Assembly (NCBI RefSeq): GCF_002876705.1
Contig: NZ_MDAG01000013.1
Span: 1-64,000, forward strand
Source: Enterovibrio norvegicus_B
GTDB lineage: Bacteria > Pseudomonadota > Gammaproteobacteria > Enterobacterales > Vibrionaceae
Length of the DNA: 64,000 nt
Direction: 5' to 3'
Below the pieces are notes generated by a model that was not told where the DNA came from, did no database searches, and saw nothing but the letters and a program-made list of their open reading frames with translations. Below are positions 50,743 to 59,670 of this stretch, one piece after another; the first letter of the stretch is position 1; each line of letters begins with the position of its first letter. Made by a program: the position numbers and the translations under genes.

Positions 50743-52209
50743 TTGAAAAAAGCAGTTGTTATTGGGGTCTTCGTCGTTATTTGTTCTCAGATCCTTGGCT
50801 GTCAGTGGGATGATCCTATTTTTACTGATGGGTCTGGAACATCTCAATCTGGTGAGAGCTTGGTGATCGGTGTTCCAGAGACCACCTCACAATCTGCTGA
50901 ACTTAACGTTAACGACTCTCTCAAGCTTCAAGCGGTATTTTATTCTGAAGATTCTGGTGTGGACATCACTGATTCCGTTTTATGGGAAGTGTCTAACCCC
51001 GTTGTCGCAGACATAAATGACGAAGGAACTATTACAGCGCTCAGTGAAGGGATGACATCCATTTTTGCTACGTATAACAATGTCAAAAGCCATGTATTTT
51101 CCCTCACTATCATCAAACCCTACTTGACCAGCATTACCATCCTAGCGACGGATGAAAGTGTTTTTATCTCTGATTCTCCAACGTTTAGAGCGTCCGGCAC
51201 ATTCAGCAATGGTGAAACAGACGATGTCACATCACTTGTCGACTGGCATTCCTCGAACAGCACAGTGGTATCGATCTCAAATACTGGTATCCCCTCATTA
51301 AATTCTGTCGGTACAACGACCATTTCAGCGTCATCCAATGGCTTCACCAGCAATAGCCTCCCACTCACAATTGTTGCAACAGTAATGACGGACCTTACGT
51401 TGTTTCCCGCAACGGCGTCGGTAGCATTTGAGGGAAGTCAGGCATTTAATGCCATTGCAACGTACAACGATGGCGGCACATCTGACGTGACCAATTCTGT
51501 CACCTGGAACAGCACGGTGAGTGACATCGCACACTTTTCATCCAACACGGTAACAGGTGTAACGACTGGGAGTACGCAGATCACTGCATCATTGAATGGA
51601 ATCACTAGCTCACCCTCTGACTTCAATGTTGCTACATTTCCTTTGTGCGGAGGCATTGTGAATGATGTCGACCTCAACAATGCTGCTGGCGCATGTCTCA
51701 AGGTCGCATTCTTTGCGGACAGGTACGTTACAGGCACACCGAGTGAGGCTGCTATGATTGCCCTCGGGTATACGTTAGACAGTACTTCTAGCAATACTGG
51801 CAAGACCTATGGTGAACTCGTTTCGGAAACGCTTGCTGGAGGGACTACAGCTTATTTTGCCAGTTTCCAACAAACAGGGCTTGGTTGGGACAGTGACTTA
51901 GAGAGTGACACATTTGGCGCAGACGGTGCGTATGATAGGTTTTGCAACCACCTTGCGGACATTAACTTCAATTACAAAAACAACTGGCGCCGAATTGTAT
52001 TGGGTGACATGAACAAAACAAGAAACAGGTTTGGAAACATGAAAGCCAATCATGGCTGGGCTGCTTCAGAGCGAGAGTACAATACAAAAGTCGCTACTCA
52101 CGTTTCTTTTTCCGGTTTCTTTACTAATAGCTTTATTGAAGACACGGGCCTTGGGAAAAGTAAACCGGAAACGCCTAACTATGCGGCCTGCCTTTCCCCC
52201 CCCAGCTAA
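50743..52209 (+). CDS. Lipoprotein with bacterial Ig-like (Big_2) domains
   Basis: The start is taken as TTG at 50743 after tataggtgc; this gives a signal peptide ending in lipobox ILGC (MKKAVVIGVFVVICSQILGC). An earlier TTG at 50725 is in frame. Three Big_2-type repeats follow (residues about 35-130, 130-215, 215-300), each with the VTSLV.WHSSNSTVVSIS-type core and a G.TTISAS end. The last 180 residues are a different domain with CLKVAFFADRYV, WRRIVLGDMNKTRNRFGNM and two or more Cys, which I do not recognise. It is probably a surface protein; Big_2 domains often serve adhesion. Confidence 0.82.
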   Translation: MKKAVVIGVFVVICSQILGCQWDDPIFTDGSGTSQSGESLVIGVPETTSQSAELNVNDSLKLQAVFYSEDSGVDITDSVLWEVSNPVVADINDEGTITALSEGMTSIFATYNNVKSHVFSLTIIKPYLTSITILATDESVFISDSPTFRASGTFSNGETDDVTSLVDWHSSNSTVVSISNTGIPSLNSVGTTTISASSNGFTSNSLPLTIVATVMTDLTLFPATASVAFEGSQAFNAIATYNDGGTSDVTNSVTWNSTVSDIAHFSSNTVTGVTTGSTQITASLNGITSSPSDFNVATFPLCGGIVNDVDLNNAAGACLKVAFFADRYVTGTPSEAAMIALGYTLDSTSSNTGKTYGELVSETLAGGTTAYFASFQQTGLGWDSDLESDTFGADGAYDRFCNHLADINFNYKNNWRRIVLGDMNKTRNRFGNMKANHGWAASEREYNTKVATHVSFSGFFTNSFIEDTGLGKSKPETPNYAACLSPPS

Positions 52210-52703
52210 CGTCCCGATTCCATTTTATTCAAGGTCGCTGGCACAATCAGCTTGTGGATGGGGCCGACGAAAAACATGTACACCTTACCGAGGCGATTTT
52301 TAACGTGCACCACGGTACTTGCTGTGACAGTGGCGTGATCGCCATGTGGGGCGATGTGAAACGACACTTTAACATCAAGATGTTTGTCTTGGTCTTCCAT
52401 GATCACCTCGACGGGTGATTGGTAGATCATGGTAAAAATACCGACACGATCACCGACCTTGTAATCTGTTTTGTCGGGAGCGAAATCATCGAAATTCCCC
52501 AAATGTTTTAAGCCTATTGCGGATGTAATACGATTGCGCAATCGCATCAACGCACCCACCCATCTTGGCGTGCTATTCATTACCTGCAAATACACATCCA
52601 TCGCCGTTTCCCCGTTATAACGGATCTCTCGATCATGGTTGTCGGAAAATGTGGCGTCGTGACTGTATTGTTTCAGCATGACATGGTTAGGTATTCCGTC
52701 CAT
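52206..52703 (-). CDS. DUF2867-family protein
   Basis: The 165-residue protein has no signal peptide. The DUF2867 character is seen in LRNRITSAIGLKHLGNFDDF, YKVGDRVGIFTMIYQSPVEV and the C-terminal VYMFFVGPIHKLIVPATLNK. Family members are often fused to NAD-binding oxidoreductases, but here the domain stands alone. Its stop overlaps the end of the convergent Big_2 gene by four bases. The function is unknown. Confidence 0.85.
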   Translation of the reverse strand: MDGIPNHVMLKQYSHDATFSDNHDREIRYNGETAMDVYLQVMNSTPRWVGALMRLRNRITSAIGLKHLGNFDDFAPDKTDYKVGDRVGIFTMIYQSPVEVIMEDQDKHLDVKVSFHIAPHGDHATVTASTVVHVKNRLGKVYMFFVGPIHKLIVPATLNKMESGR

Positions 52704-53105
52704 TGGCGCTTCCTCTAAAAATTCATATCGAAAGTCGTAAAATTTTCTGCTGTTTTGACCTTACGAATTGCCTTGCCCAGATTCAATGGCAAAAGCCACG
52801 CAATTGGCTGCATGCTCGCCGCATCTGGTAGAAACCTTAACCACATCTCATAAACACTGTCGAACAATGCGGATGTGTTACATCATCGAAAAACCATTCA
52901 ATGGTACGCAATGGCATTAAAACCTTCCGTTTTTTCTGACTTAATGATTGACTTACTTTTGTTGAGTCTTTAGTATCCGCTCCCAGCAAAAAGACAAGCC
53001 GTAACGACGAGTCTTTTCAACAAGTTACCCGCCAAACGTCAGCTGATCCCGGTCAGTTGTTTTTCTTTTTTTATAAAGAGAGAGACAACAACTTTTGGAT
53101 TCGGC
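52704..53105. other. Divergent intergenic region DUF2867 / NRAMP-like gene
   Basis: These 402 bp hold the promoters of both flanking genes. I see no gene, terminator or strong repeat. Confidence 0.4.
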
Positions 53106-54326
53106 ATGACAACGCAAACGATTACTCAAAACACCCCTACAACATCTTGGCAAAACAAAGCCATTCTTAGCGTCGCATTCCTTATGGCAACAACATCCGT
53201 TGGCCCTGGATTTCTTACGCAAACTGCCGTATTCACCAACATCTACAAGATGGACATGGCCTTCCCTGTTTTCGCATCGATGTTTATCACCTTCGGTATT
53301 GTGATGAACCTTTGGCGCATCGTGGGTGTGTCTGGCCTTCGCATTCAAGACATTGCCAACAAAATCGCCCCAGGTGCGGGTTACTTCATCGGCATTTTGC
53401 TCGCCCTTGGCGCCGTCGCGTTCAACTTCGGTAACGTCAGCGGTTCAGCACTTGGCATCAATGTTCTGACAGGTGTGGATACCACATGGGGTGCCTTGTT
53501 TACGGGTGTGATTGGTTGCTTGTTGTTTGTTGTACACAACGCCTCAAAACGCATGGACCAAATGGCGCGCTACCTCGGCCTGTTCATGATTGTGCTGATT
53601 GCCTACGTCGCCATGACGAGCTTGCCGCCAATGGGCGAGACGCTGACCGCTGCGGTTATGCCTGCTGATATTGGTAATCTTCTACTCCCTACCCTGACCA
53701 TCGTGGGTGGCGCAGTAGGCGGCTATTACACGGGCGCACAACGCTTGGTGGACATTGGCCTGCAAGGCAAAGAAAACGTTAAGACCATCAAAACGGCTGC
53801 ATGGGCCGGCATTTCCATCGCCGTCGTGATTCGTATCCTGCTGTTCCTTGCCGTGTTCGGTGTGATTGCAACAGGTGCAACGCTTGATAGCTCAAACCCA
53901 GCAGCCGATGCGTTCCGCCAAGGCGCAGGCGAAGTGGGTTACTTCATCTTTGGTTTGGTGTTGTTTGTTGCCTCGATCACCTCGGTTGTCGGTAATTCCT
54001 ACATGGCAATATCATTGATTAAGACCCTGTTCCCAGTGGTTGCTCGCAACGAAAAAGCATGGTGTGTGGCGTTCATTATCATCACCAGTGTCGGTACTGT
54101 GATGATGAACATGCCAATTCTACTGCTTATGCTTGCAGGCTTGGTGAACAGCATTATCCTGCCAGTGGTGTTGGCCTTCGTACTGGCTGCAACGCGACGT
54201 AAAGACATCGTAGGCAACTACAAACACCCGCTATACCTGACCCTTTCAGGCGCGTTGATTGTTGTTATCATGGCCGCTGCAAGTTTCAGCAACATTGGTA
54301 ACTTCGTGAGCAAGTTTGTGGGTTAA
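53106..54326 (+). CDS. NRAMP-superfamily transporter without the metal-binding motif
   Basis: The 406-residue inner-membrane protein has about 11 helices. The first helix reads ATTSVGPGFLTQTAVFTNIY: the position of the metal-binding DPGN of true NRAMP proteins is GPGF here (residues 33-36), and the helix 6 region (LPTLTIVGGAVGGYYTGAQR) has no MPH motif. It is therefore unlikely to carry Mn or Fe in the usual way and resembles the NRAMP-related carriers found near organic-acid genes (YcsG type). It lies at the left end of the lig region, so transport of an aromatic or carboxylic acid is plausible. This is an inference from context. Confidence 0.82.
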   Translation: MTTQTITQNTPTTSWQNKAILSVAFLMATTSVGPGFLTQTAVFTNIYKMDMAFPVFASMFITFGIVMNLWRIVGVSGLRIQDIANKIAPGAGYFIGILLALGAVAFNFGNVSGSALGINVLTGVDTTWGALFTGVIGCLLFVVHNASKRMDQMARYLGLFMIVLIAYVAMTSLPPMGETLTAAVMPADIGNLLLPTLTIVGGAVGGYYTGAQRLVDIGLQGKENVKTIKTAAWAGISIAVVIRILLFLAVFGVIATGATLDSSNPAADAFRQGAGEVGYFIFGLVLFVASITSVVGNSYMAISLIKTLFPVVARNEKAWCVAFIIITSVGTVMMNMPILLLMLAGLVNSIILPVVLAFVLAATRRKDIVGNYKHPLYLTLSGALIVVIMAAASFSNIGNFVSKFVG

Positions 54327-54343
54327 CCCGACCGCTAAACACC

Positions 54344-54373
54344 AGAAAGCCGTCGACAACGACGGCTTTCTTT
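54344..54373 (+). terminator. Terminator after the NRAMP-like gene
   Basis: Arms gaaagccgtc and gacggctttc are followed by ttt; it lies between convergent genes. Confidence 0.87.
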
Positions 54374-54397
54374 CAGTGTCCGCGATGGCGAAAAAGG

Positions 54398-55408
54398 CTA
54401 GTCGCGGTCGCGCTCCGAATCCATCACTTTCATCTGCCCGTCTGCGTACCGCGCGCCAATCACCATGTCTTCGTGCAGCAAAGCACCAATTTCATCACGA
54501 AGACTGTCACTGAGCGATACTTGCGTAGCGCCAATGTTTTCGCGCATGAACTCAATGTGTTTCGTGCCCGGAATCGAGACTAAGGTTTTGTTGCCTTGGC
54601 TATCGGCTTGCGCCATTAACCACGCTAACCCTAGCTGACCTGTCGTGCATTTAAGCTGCGCGGCAATGTCTTTGAGCGGTTCGAGCAATTGAATATTTTT
54701 GGCAAACGCCTCAGGCTCAAAACGCGGACGTGCGTTGTTCGTGCGAATATCACCGTCACCATAGTGCGTAGCATCTTGCGCTTTGCCCGTTAAAAACTGG
54801 CGTGCTAATGGCGAGAATGCCACAAAAGTGGTGTCAAATTCTTCGCAGGTTGCCAGCATCTGAATTTCTGGCAAGCGAGACCACAAAGAGTACTCAGACT
54901 GCACAGCGGCAATCGGATGCACCGCATTCGCACGACGCAGTGTGTCGCTCGATATTTCTGACAACCCAATCTCGCGAATCTTCCCCGCTTTTACGAGGTC
55001 AGCCAACGCCCCTACACTTTTTTCAATCGGCACATTTGGGTCTAATCGGTGCAGATAATACAAGTCAATCACGTCAGTTTGTAAGCGCTGCAAGCTCGCT
55101 TCACATTGTTGGCGAATCGTTTCAGGGCGGCCATCAATGGTCGGCTTACCGTCTTTCTTGAACAGCGCGCATTTGCTGGCAAGCACATATTCATGTCGAC
55201 GTGTTTTCAGCGCTTTTGCCAATAATTCTTCATTCTTGCCACCGCCATACATGGTGGCCGTATCAAGGAAGTCATAACCCACATCCAACGCTTCATTGAG
55301 CAGTTTGATTGAGGTCGGTTCGTCTGCAGGGCCGTAGCCGTGCGACATGCTCATGCAACCTAAACCAATGGGAGAAACCTGTAGCGAACCAATTCTGCGC
55401 TTATCCAT
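54398..55408 (-). CDS. Aldo/keto reductase
   Basis: This NADPH-dependent oxidoreductase has a (beta/alpha)8 barrel and 336 residues from the ATG at 55408 (ggaaa upstream); longer starts at 55432 and 55453 are in frame. The catalytic tetrad is visible: D and Y in FLDTATMYGGG, K in VLASKCAL, H in DLYYLHRLDPNV. It resembles the AKR13-like group (GLGCMSMSHGYGP). It lies behind ligC on the same strand, but a terminator-like hairpin at 55454-55483 separates the two, so it may be expressed separately. The substrate is unknown. Confidence 0.9.
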   Translation of the reverse strand: MDKRRIGSLQVSPIGLGCMSMSHGYGPADEPTSIKLLNEALDVGYDFLDTATMYGGGKNEELLAKALKTRRHEYVLASKCALFKKDGKPTIDGRPETIRQQCEASLQRLQTDVIDLYYLHRLDPNVPIEKSVGALADLVKAGKIREIGLSEISSDTLRRANAVHPIAAVQSEYSLWSRLPEIQMLATCEEFDTTFVAFSPLARQFLTGKAQDATHYGDGDIRTNNARPRFEPEAFAKNIQLLEPLKDIAAQLKCTTGQLGLAWLMAQADSQGNKTLVSIPGTKHIEFMRENIGATQVSLSDSLRDEIGALLHEDMVIGARYADGQMKVMDSERDRD

Positions 55409-55453
55409 TCTGTGTTTTTCCGTGTTATGCATAACAAGTCGAGCTTTAAACAA

Positions 55454-55483
55454 AACAACCCTCCCCGTTAAAGGAAGGGTTTA
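55454..55483 (-). terminator. Probable terminator of the lig operon
   Basis: On the minus strand AACCCTTCC pairs with GGGAGGGTT (one G-T pair) and a T-rich stretch follows. It lies between ligC and the aldo/keto reductase gene. Confidence 0.65.
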
Positions 55484-55539
55484 TACATTACGTATTGTGC
55501 CGGGTGACATGCAAAGCATGTACATCACGAATCTGCGGT

Positions 55540-56481
55540 TTAAATGAGCACTTTCTCTATTTCATCCAAGACTTTCATTGCCGCCAATGCCTGATTCACG
55601 CTGGCGTTGGGTTCACGACCCCCACGGATGGCTGCAATAAACTCACGATCTTGAAGTTCAATGCCGTTCATCGATACATCGACCTTGCTCACGTCGATAG
55701 GATTCTCACGCCCATCCACCAGATCATCATAACGCGCAATGTAAGTGCCGTTATCACAGATATAACGGAAGAAGGTCCCCAGCGGGCCATCGTTATTGAA
55801 CGATAAGGACAAGGTACATAACGCACCAGACGCGGTTTTCAAGCCAATGCTCATGTCCATCGCGATGCCAAGTTCAGGATGTTTAGGCCCTTGCATGCCT
55901 TGCACCTGAACAATCTCTTCACCGGTTTGATACGCAAACAAATCGACCGTGTGACACGCATGGTGCCAAAGCAGATGATCGGTCCAACTGCGCGGTTCAC
56001 CCAATGCATTCAGGTTTTGTCTGCGGAAGAAATAGGTTTGCACGTCAAGCTGTTGAAGTTTCAACTCTCCGGCGCGGAATTTCTTGTTGAGGTATTGATG
56101 GCTTGGATTGAAACGGCGCGTGTGTCCGGCCATGGCGACTGTGCCCGTTTCTTTTTGCACACGAACAATGCTTTCTGCATCTTCCAGCGAATCCGCCATC
56201 GGGATTTCAACCATGACGTGCTTGCCCGCTTGCATCACTTGGATGGCTTGTCGGGCATGTATAGGTGTCGGCGACGTAATAATTGCCGCCTCAACACCCG
56301 GCTGTGCCAGCGCTTCCTGTAAGTCCAACGTCCAGTGCGTGATGCCATACTTCTCTGCGGTCGCACGGGTGCTTTCTTCTACACCACCCGCAATCGACAC
56401 TACCTCCACGTCATCAATGTTTTTCAGCGCATCCAAGTGCTTGTGGCCGAATGCACCCTCTCCCACCATGATGATTTTCAT
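55540..56481 (-). CDS. ligC: 4-Carboxy-2-hydroxymuconate-6-semialdehyde dehydrogenase
   Basis: LigC (PmdC) oxidises the ring-opening product of protocatechuate, as its hemiacetal, to 2-pyrone-4,6-dicarboxylate with NAD(P). The 313-residue Gfo/Idh protein has VGEGAFGHKHLDAL (nucleotide binding), HVMVEIPMADS in place of the usual EKP, and SWTDHLLWHHACHTVDLFAY (active-site histidines), which is the LigC form. It overlaps the ligB stop by four bases. It is the last core gene of the operon. Identity rests on sequence character plus the surrounding ligIKJAB genes. Confidence 0.93.
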   Translation of the reverse strand: MKIIMVGEGAFGHKHLDALKNIDDVEVVSIAGGVEESTRATAEKYGITHWTLDLQEALAQPGVEAAIITSPTPIHARQAIQVMQAGKHVMVEIPMADSLEDAESIVRVQKETGTVAMAGHTRRFNPSHQYLNKKFRAGELKLQQLDVQTYFFRRQNLNALGEPRSWTDHLLWHHACHTVDLFAYQTGEEIVQVQGMQGPKHPELGIAMDMSIGLKTASGALCTLSLSFNNDGPLGTFFRYICDNGTYIARYDDLVDGRENPIDVSKVDVSMNGIELQDREFIAAIRGGREPNASVNQALAAMKVLDEIEKVLI

Positions 56482-57392
56482 TCGCTACTCCTTGAACCTA
56501 AGTCTGCCTTGAACGTCAGCGTGCCTTGTGTGACCCTGTCACTGGCATTTTCTAAAACGGTTAACCCATAGTGGGAATTCGACACAGGTGCGTGAGTGAA
56601 TCGATAAACCTCATCCACCTTTTCATCCATTGCGCCGCGCATGACAAGCCACATGATGGCTTCAATGCCTTCTGAACCCGCTTCACGCAAATATTCAGTG
56701 TGAGACACTGCCTTTGCCGCATCAGGATCATTCACCATCATGTCTAACCAATGGCAGTCATACTCAGTGTTGATCAGTCCCGCGCGCTCACCTTGAAGCT
56801 GATGCGATAAACCGCCCGTGCCGAAAATGGCCACTTTCGTCTCTTCAGGGAAAGATTCCACCGCTTTACGGATAGCTTTTCCAAGATTAAAGCAACGATT
56901 GCCCGTCGGTTGCGGGTATTGCACTACATTCACCGCCAGTGGGATCACTTGGCACGGCCATGCTTTCGGTTGCCCGTAAGCCACAGACAACGGCACGGTA
57001 AGACCATGATCCACATCCATGTCGCTCACGATGGTCATGTCGAATTCATCAAGCACCAGTGATTCTGCAATGTGCCAAGCTAACTCGCTGTTACCTTCAC
57101 ATGCCGGTACTTGGCGCGGGCCATAGCCTTCGTCAGCCGGGTTAAACGTCGGCGCTACACCAATGGAAAACGTCGCCACAGATTCCAGCGAAAAGGCAGA
57201 CGCATGATCGTTATACACAATCAGGCATACATCAGGTTTAACGGTTTCCATCCATTCTCGTACAGGCTGAATACCGTTAACAAAGCGCTGCCAGTAGTCG
57301 CTGTGAGCGGGGTCATACATGGTGCCGTTATCCATAGCCGCACCGATTGACGGAATATGAGAGGTACCAATACCGCCGACTATTTTACCCAT
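56478..57392 (-). CDS. ligB: Protocatechuate 4,5-dioxygenase beta subunit
   Basis: LigB is the catalytic Fe(II) subunit of extradiol ring cleavage. The ATG at 57392 (aagga upstream) gives 304 residues beginning MGKIVGGIGTSHIPSIGAAM; the open frame runs further upstream without meaning. H12 and H63 (YNDHAS) and a Glu in GSEGIE (E241 or E244) match the 2-His-1-Glu iron site, and GTGGLSHQ (H197) is the catalytic base. The gene overlaps ligA by eight bases (ATGGGTAA), so translation is coupled to give a 1:1 complex. Confidence 0.96.
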   Translation of the reverse strand: MGKIVGGIGTSHIPSIGAAMDNGTMYDPAHSDYWQRFVNGIQPVREWMETVKPDVCLIVYNDHASAFSLESVATFSIGVAPTFNPADEGYGPRQVPACEGNSELAWHIAESLVLDEFDMTIVSDMDVDHGLTVPLSVAYGQPKAWPCQVIPLAVNVVQYPQPTGNRCFNLGKAIRKAVESFPEETKVAIFGTGGLSHQLQGERAGLINTEYDCHWLDMMVNDPDAAKAVSHTEYLREAGSEGIEAIMWLVMRGAMDEKVDEVYRFTHAPVSNSHYGLTVLENASDRVTQGTLTFKADLGSRSSE

Positions 57393-57882
57393 TCGCATCA
57401 TCCTTGTTCTTGTTGGCCGCACGGCGAGCAAAATCGCTGTTCGCATCACCTTGATAGTGCGCACGGTTTTCTGGCTTGGAATAGTACTCCGCCCATTCCT
57501 GCTTACTGCGATTACCGTCGATACCGCGGCCACCCGCGAGCATCATGTCGCGAAAATCGTCAACGTTCATGTTGTTGCCCGACATCGCCGCGCCAGCATG
57601 TTGCATGGTCATACCATCAAAAATGGCCAGTTTGAAGGTGTAATAGATATTGCCACCCAAACGTAACATTCCGAGCCAATCTCGTGATAATACCGCGTCA
57701 CGCTGCGCGTCAGTCATGGGGTATTTATCAAGGTATGCGGCTTCATCCTGGCGAAACACATCACGGTTCGCCGCCTTGTTGAGAGACAAACAAAACATGT
57801 TCAAGTGATAGCCTTGGCGCGATGCCTGCCCGTCGAACACATAGGTGCCGGGAATGTCGTCATAATCTCTTTTTTCGCGCAT
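57385..57882 (-). CDS. ligA: Protocatechuate 4,5-dioxygenase alpha subunit
   Basis: LigA is the small subunit that closes the active site of LigB. The 165-residue protein begins REKRDYDDIPGTYVFDG and contains GYHLNMFCLSLNKAANRDVF and LGGNIYYTFKLAIFDG, all typical of LigA. The C-terminal 40 residues are rich in Asn, Asp and Lys. A strong aaggag precedes the ATG. The gene stands before and overlapping ligB. It is the smaller, separately encoded subunit, as in Sphingobium and Comamonas, not a LigAB fusion. Confidence 0.95.
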   Translation of the reverse strand: MREKRDYDDIPGTYVFDGQASRQGYHLNMFCLSLNKAANRDVFRQDEAAYLDKYPMTDAQRDAVLSRDWLGMLRLGGNIYYTFKLAIFDGMTMQHAGAAMSGNNMNVDDFRDMMLAGGRGIDGNRSKQEWAEYYSKPENRAHYQGDANSDFARRAANKNKDDANG

Positions 57883-57903
57883 TATTCACTCCTTAAATAA
57901 CGC

Positions 57904-58953
57904 TTAAATCAATCCGACTTCTTTCAGTCTGGCATCTAATCGAGAGAACACCTGACGCGTGTTTCCATTGAAGATCTTAGCTTTGTCTTGATCGCTCAAT
58001 GACGAACCATCAATGTAGCGCTTTGTATCATCGAAGAAATTGCCCGTTTGCGGGTCTATACCACGCACCGCGCCAATCATTTCAGATGCAAACAAAATGT
58101 TATCTTTAGGCACCACTTCAAGCAGTAAATCAATGCCTTCTTGGTGGTACACACAGGTATCAAAGAAGATGTTGTTTCCCATGATGTCGTTCAGTGGCGG
58201 TAAGCCCATCATGTCGCACAAACCACGGAAGCGTCCCCAGTGATACGGCACAGCGCCACCGCCGTGCGGCACGATGAACTTCAACTCAGGGAAATCTTTG
58301 AACAAGATTTTCGACATCATCAACTGTTGGAACGCCGTGGTGTCAGCACCCAAATAATGCGAACCCGTGGTGTGGAAACAAGGGTGGCAACAGCCACTCA
58401 CGTGGATCATCGCGGGCACGTCCAATTCACACATTTTCTCGTAAACCGGGTAGTAGTATTTGTCATCCAATGGCGGCGCTGTCCAATAGCCACCCGATGG
58501 ATCCGGGCTCAAGTTACACCCGACAAACCCAAACTCTTTCACACAGCGCTCAAGCTCTGCTGCACTCGCGGTTAAATCCGCTTCAGGAGACTGAGGGAGT
58601 TGCGCCGCACCAATGAAGTTTTGTGGGTAAAGCTCAGCAATGCGGTGAATGAGTTCGTTACAGTGCTCCGTCCAATACTTGCTCGTGGTTTGGTTGCCAA
58701 TGTGGTGCCCCATCCAGCTTGCACGCGGCGAAAAGATCGTCACGTCTGTGCCGCGCTCGTTTTGTAGCTTCAACTGCGCGCCTTCAAGGCTGTCACGAAT
58801 TTGGTCATCGGAAATGTTCACCACGCCTTTGACATGATCAAACAAAGGATCGATCGCCAATTCAGCTTTCTGTTGGTCACGATAGTCACCCAATTCATTC
58901 GGTGCCGTTGTGTAGTGACCATGACAATCAATAATTAGCGTATCCGTGCTCAT
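57904..58953 (-). CDS. ligJ: 4-Oxalomesaconate hydratase
   Basis: LigJ hydrates the oxalomesaconate-stage intermediate (KCH in current nomenclature) to 4-carboxy-4-hydroxy-2-oxoadipate. The 349-residue amidohydrolase-fold protein begins LIIDCHGHYTTAP, with the HxH metal ligands, and shows GCNLSPDPSGG, MIHVSGCCHPCFHTTGSHYL and IVPHGGGAVPYHWGRF, which fit LigJ. The ATG has ggagg 7 bp upstream and overlaps the ligK stop (ATGA). ligA follows after 21 bp. Confidence 0.93.
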   Translation of the reverse strand: MSTDTLIIDCHGHYTTAPNELGDYRDQQKAELAIDPLFDHVKGVVNISDDQIRDSLEGAQLKLQNERGTDVTIFSPRASWMGHHIGNQTTSKYWTEHCNELIHRIAELYPQNFIGAAQLPQSPEADLTASAAELERCVKEFGFVGCNLSPDPSGGYWTAPPLDDKYYYPVYEKMCELDVPAMIHVSGCCHPCFHTTGSHYLGADTTAFQQLMMSKILFKDFPELKFIVPHGGGAVPYHWGRFRGLCDMMGLPPLNDIMGNNIFFDTCVYHQEGIDLLLEVVPKDNILFASEMIGAVRGIDPQTGNFFDDTKRYIDGSSLSDQDKAKIFNGNTRQVFSRLDARLKEVGLI

Positions 58954-59660
58954 TCCAAATCCTCCAAAACATCTACATAGCGAAAACCCGCGTCTTCCAA
59001 CTTAGGGCGCATGTTGTACATGTCTAACCCCAAAATGCCGGTGGCGAGTTTCTGTCTTTTATCTTCTTCCAATGCCGCACGCGCTTTCGCTGCTGCTAAT
59101 ACCGTTTCAGCCTGGTCTTTTGGCACAACACACACGCCATCGTCATCCGCAACAATCACATCACCCGCATAAATGGGTTGATCGCCACAAACAACGGGCA
59201 CGTTTACCGACCCTAATGTCGCCTTCACCGTGCCTTTGATAGACACCGCTTTTGACCACACGGGGAAATGCATTTCTGTCAGGTCTTTCGTGTCACGTAC
59301 ACCCGCATCAATGATCAGCCCTTGCACGCCGCGTGCTTGGGCAGACGTTGCCAGCAAGTCACCAAAATAACCGTCAGTACACGGCGAGGTGGTCGCAATC
59401 ACCAGCACATCGCCGGGCTGACACAACTCAATCGCCACATGCACCATCCAGTTGTCACCAGGTTGTGCCAAAACAGTGACTGCACTGCCTGCGATTTGCG
59501 CACCAGAATAAATCGGACGCAGGTTATGGTTAAGGTTGCCTGTTCGCGCTTGGGCTTCATGCACAGTGGCACTTCCGCACGCCGCAAGGCCCTCCAATAC
59601 TTCCTTGTCAGCACGTTCGATGTGTCGAACGGCGACGCCTTGGATTGTTCTCATAGACAT
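58950..59660 (-). CDS. ligK: 4-Carboxy-4-hydroxy-2-oxoadipate aldolase
   Basis: LigK cleaves 4-carboxy-4-hydroxy-2-oxoadipate to pyruvate and oxaloacetate, the last step of the pathway. The 236-residue protein belongs to the RraA-like class II aldolase family. The ATG at 59660 has aagga upstream; the frame extends further but is not needed. Motifs are SATVHEAQARTGNLNHNLRP, GDNWMVHVAIELCQPGDVLV, GYFGDLLATSAQARGVQGLI and DAGVRDTKDL, with Arg and Asp for the metal and substrate site. It lies 10 bp behind ligI. Confidence 0.94.
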   Translation of the reverse strand: MSMRTIQGVAVRHIERADKEVLEGLAACGSATVHEAQARTGNLNHNLRPIYSGAQIAGSAVTVLAQPGDNWMVHVAIELCQPGDVLVIATTSPCTDGYFGDLLATSAQARGVQGLIIDAGVRDTKDLTEMHFPVWSKAVSIKGTVKATLGSVNVPVVCGDQPIYAGDVIVADDDGVCVVPKDQAETVLAAAKARAALEEDKRQKLATGILGLDMYNMRPKLEDAGFRYVDVLEDLE

Positions 59661-59670
59661 ACTGCTTTCC

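Noticed and set aside
53106..54326. Simple annotation as a manganese transporter (MntH)
   Set aside because: The metal-binding DPGN and MPH motifs are missing.
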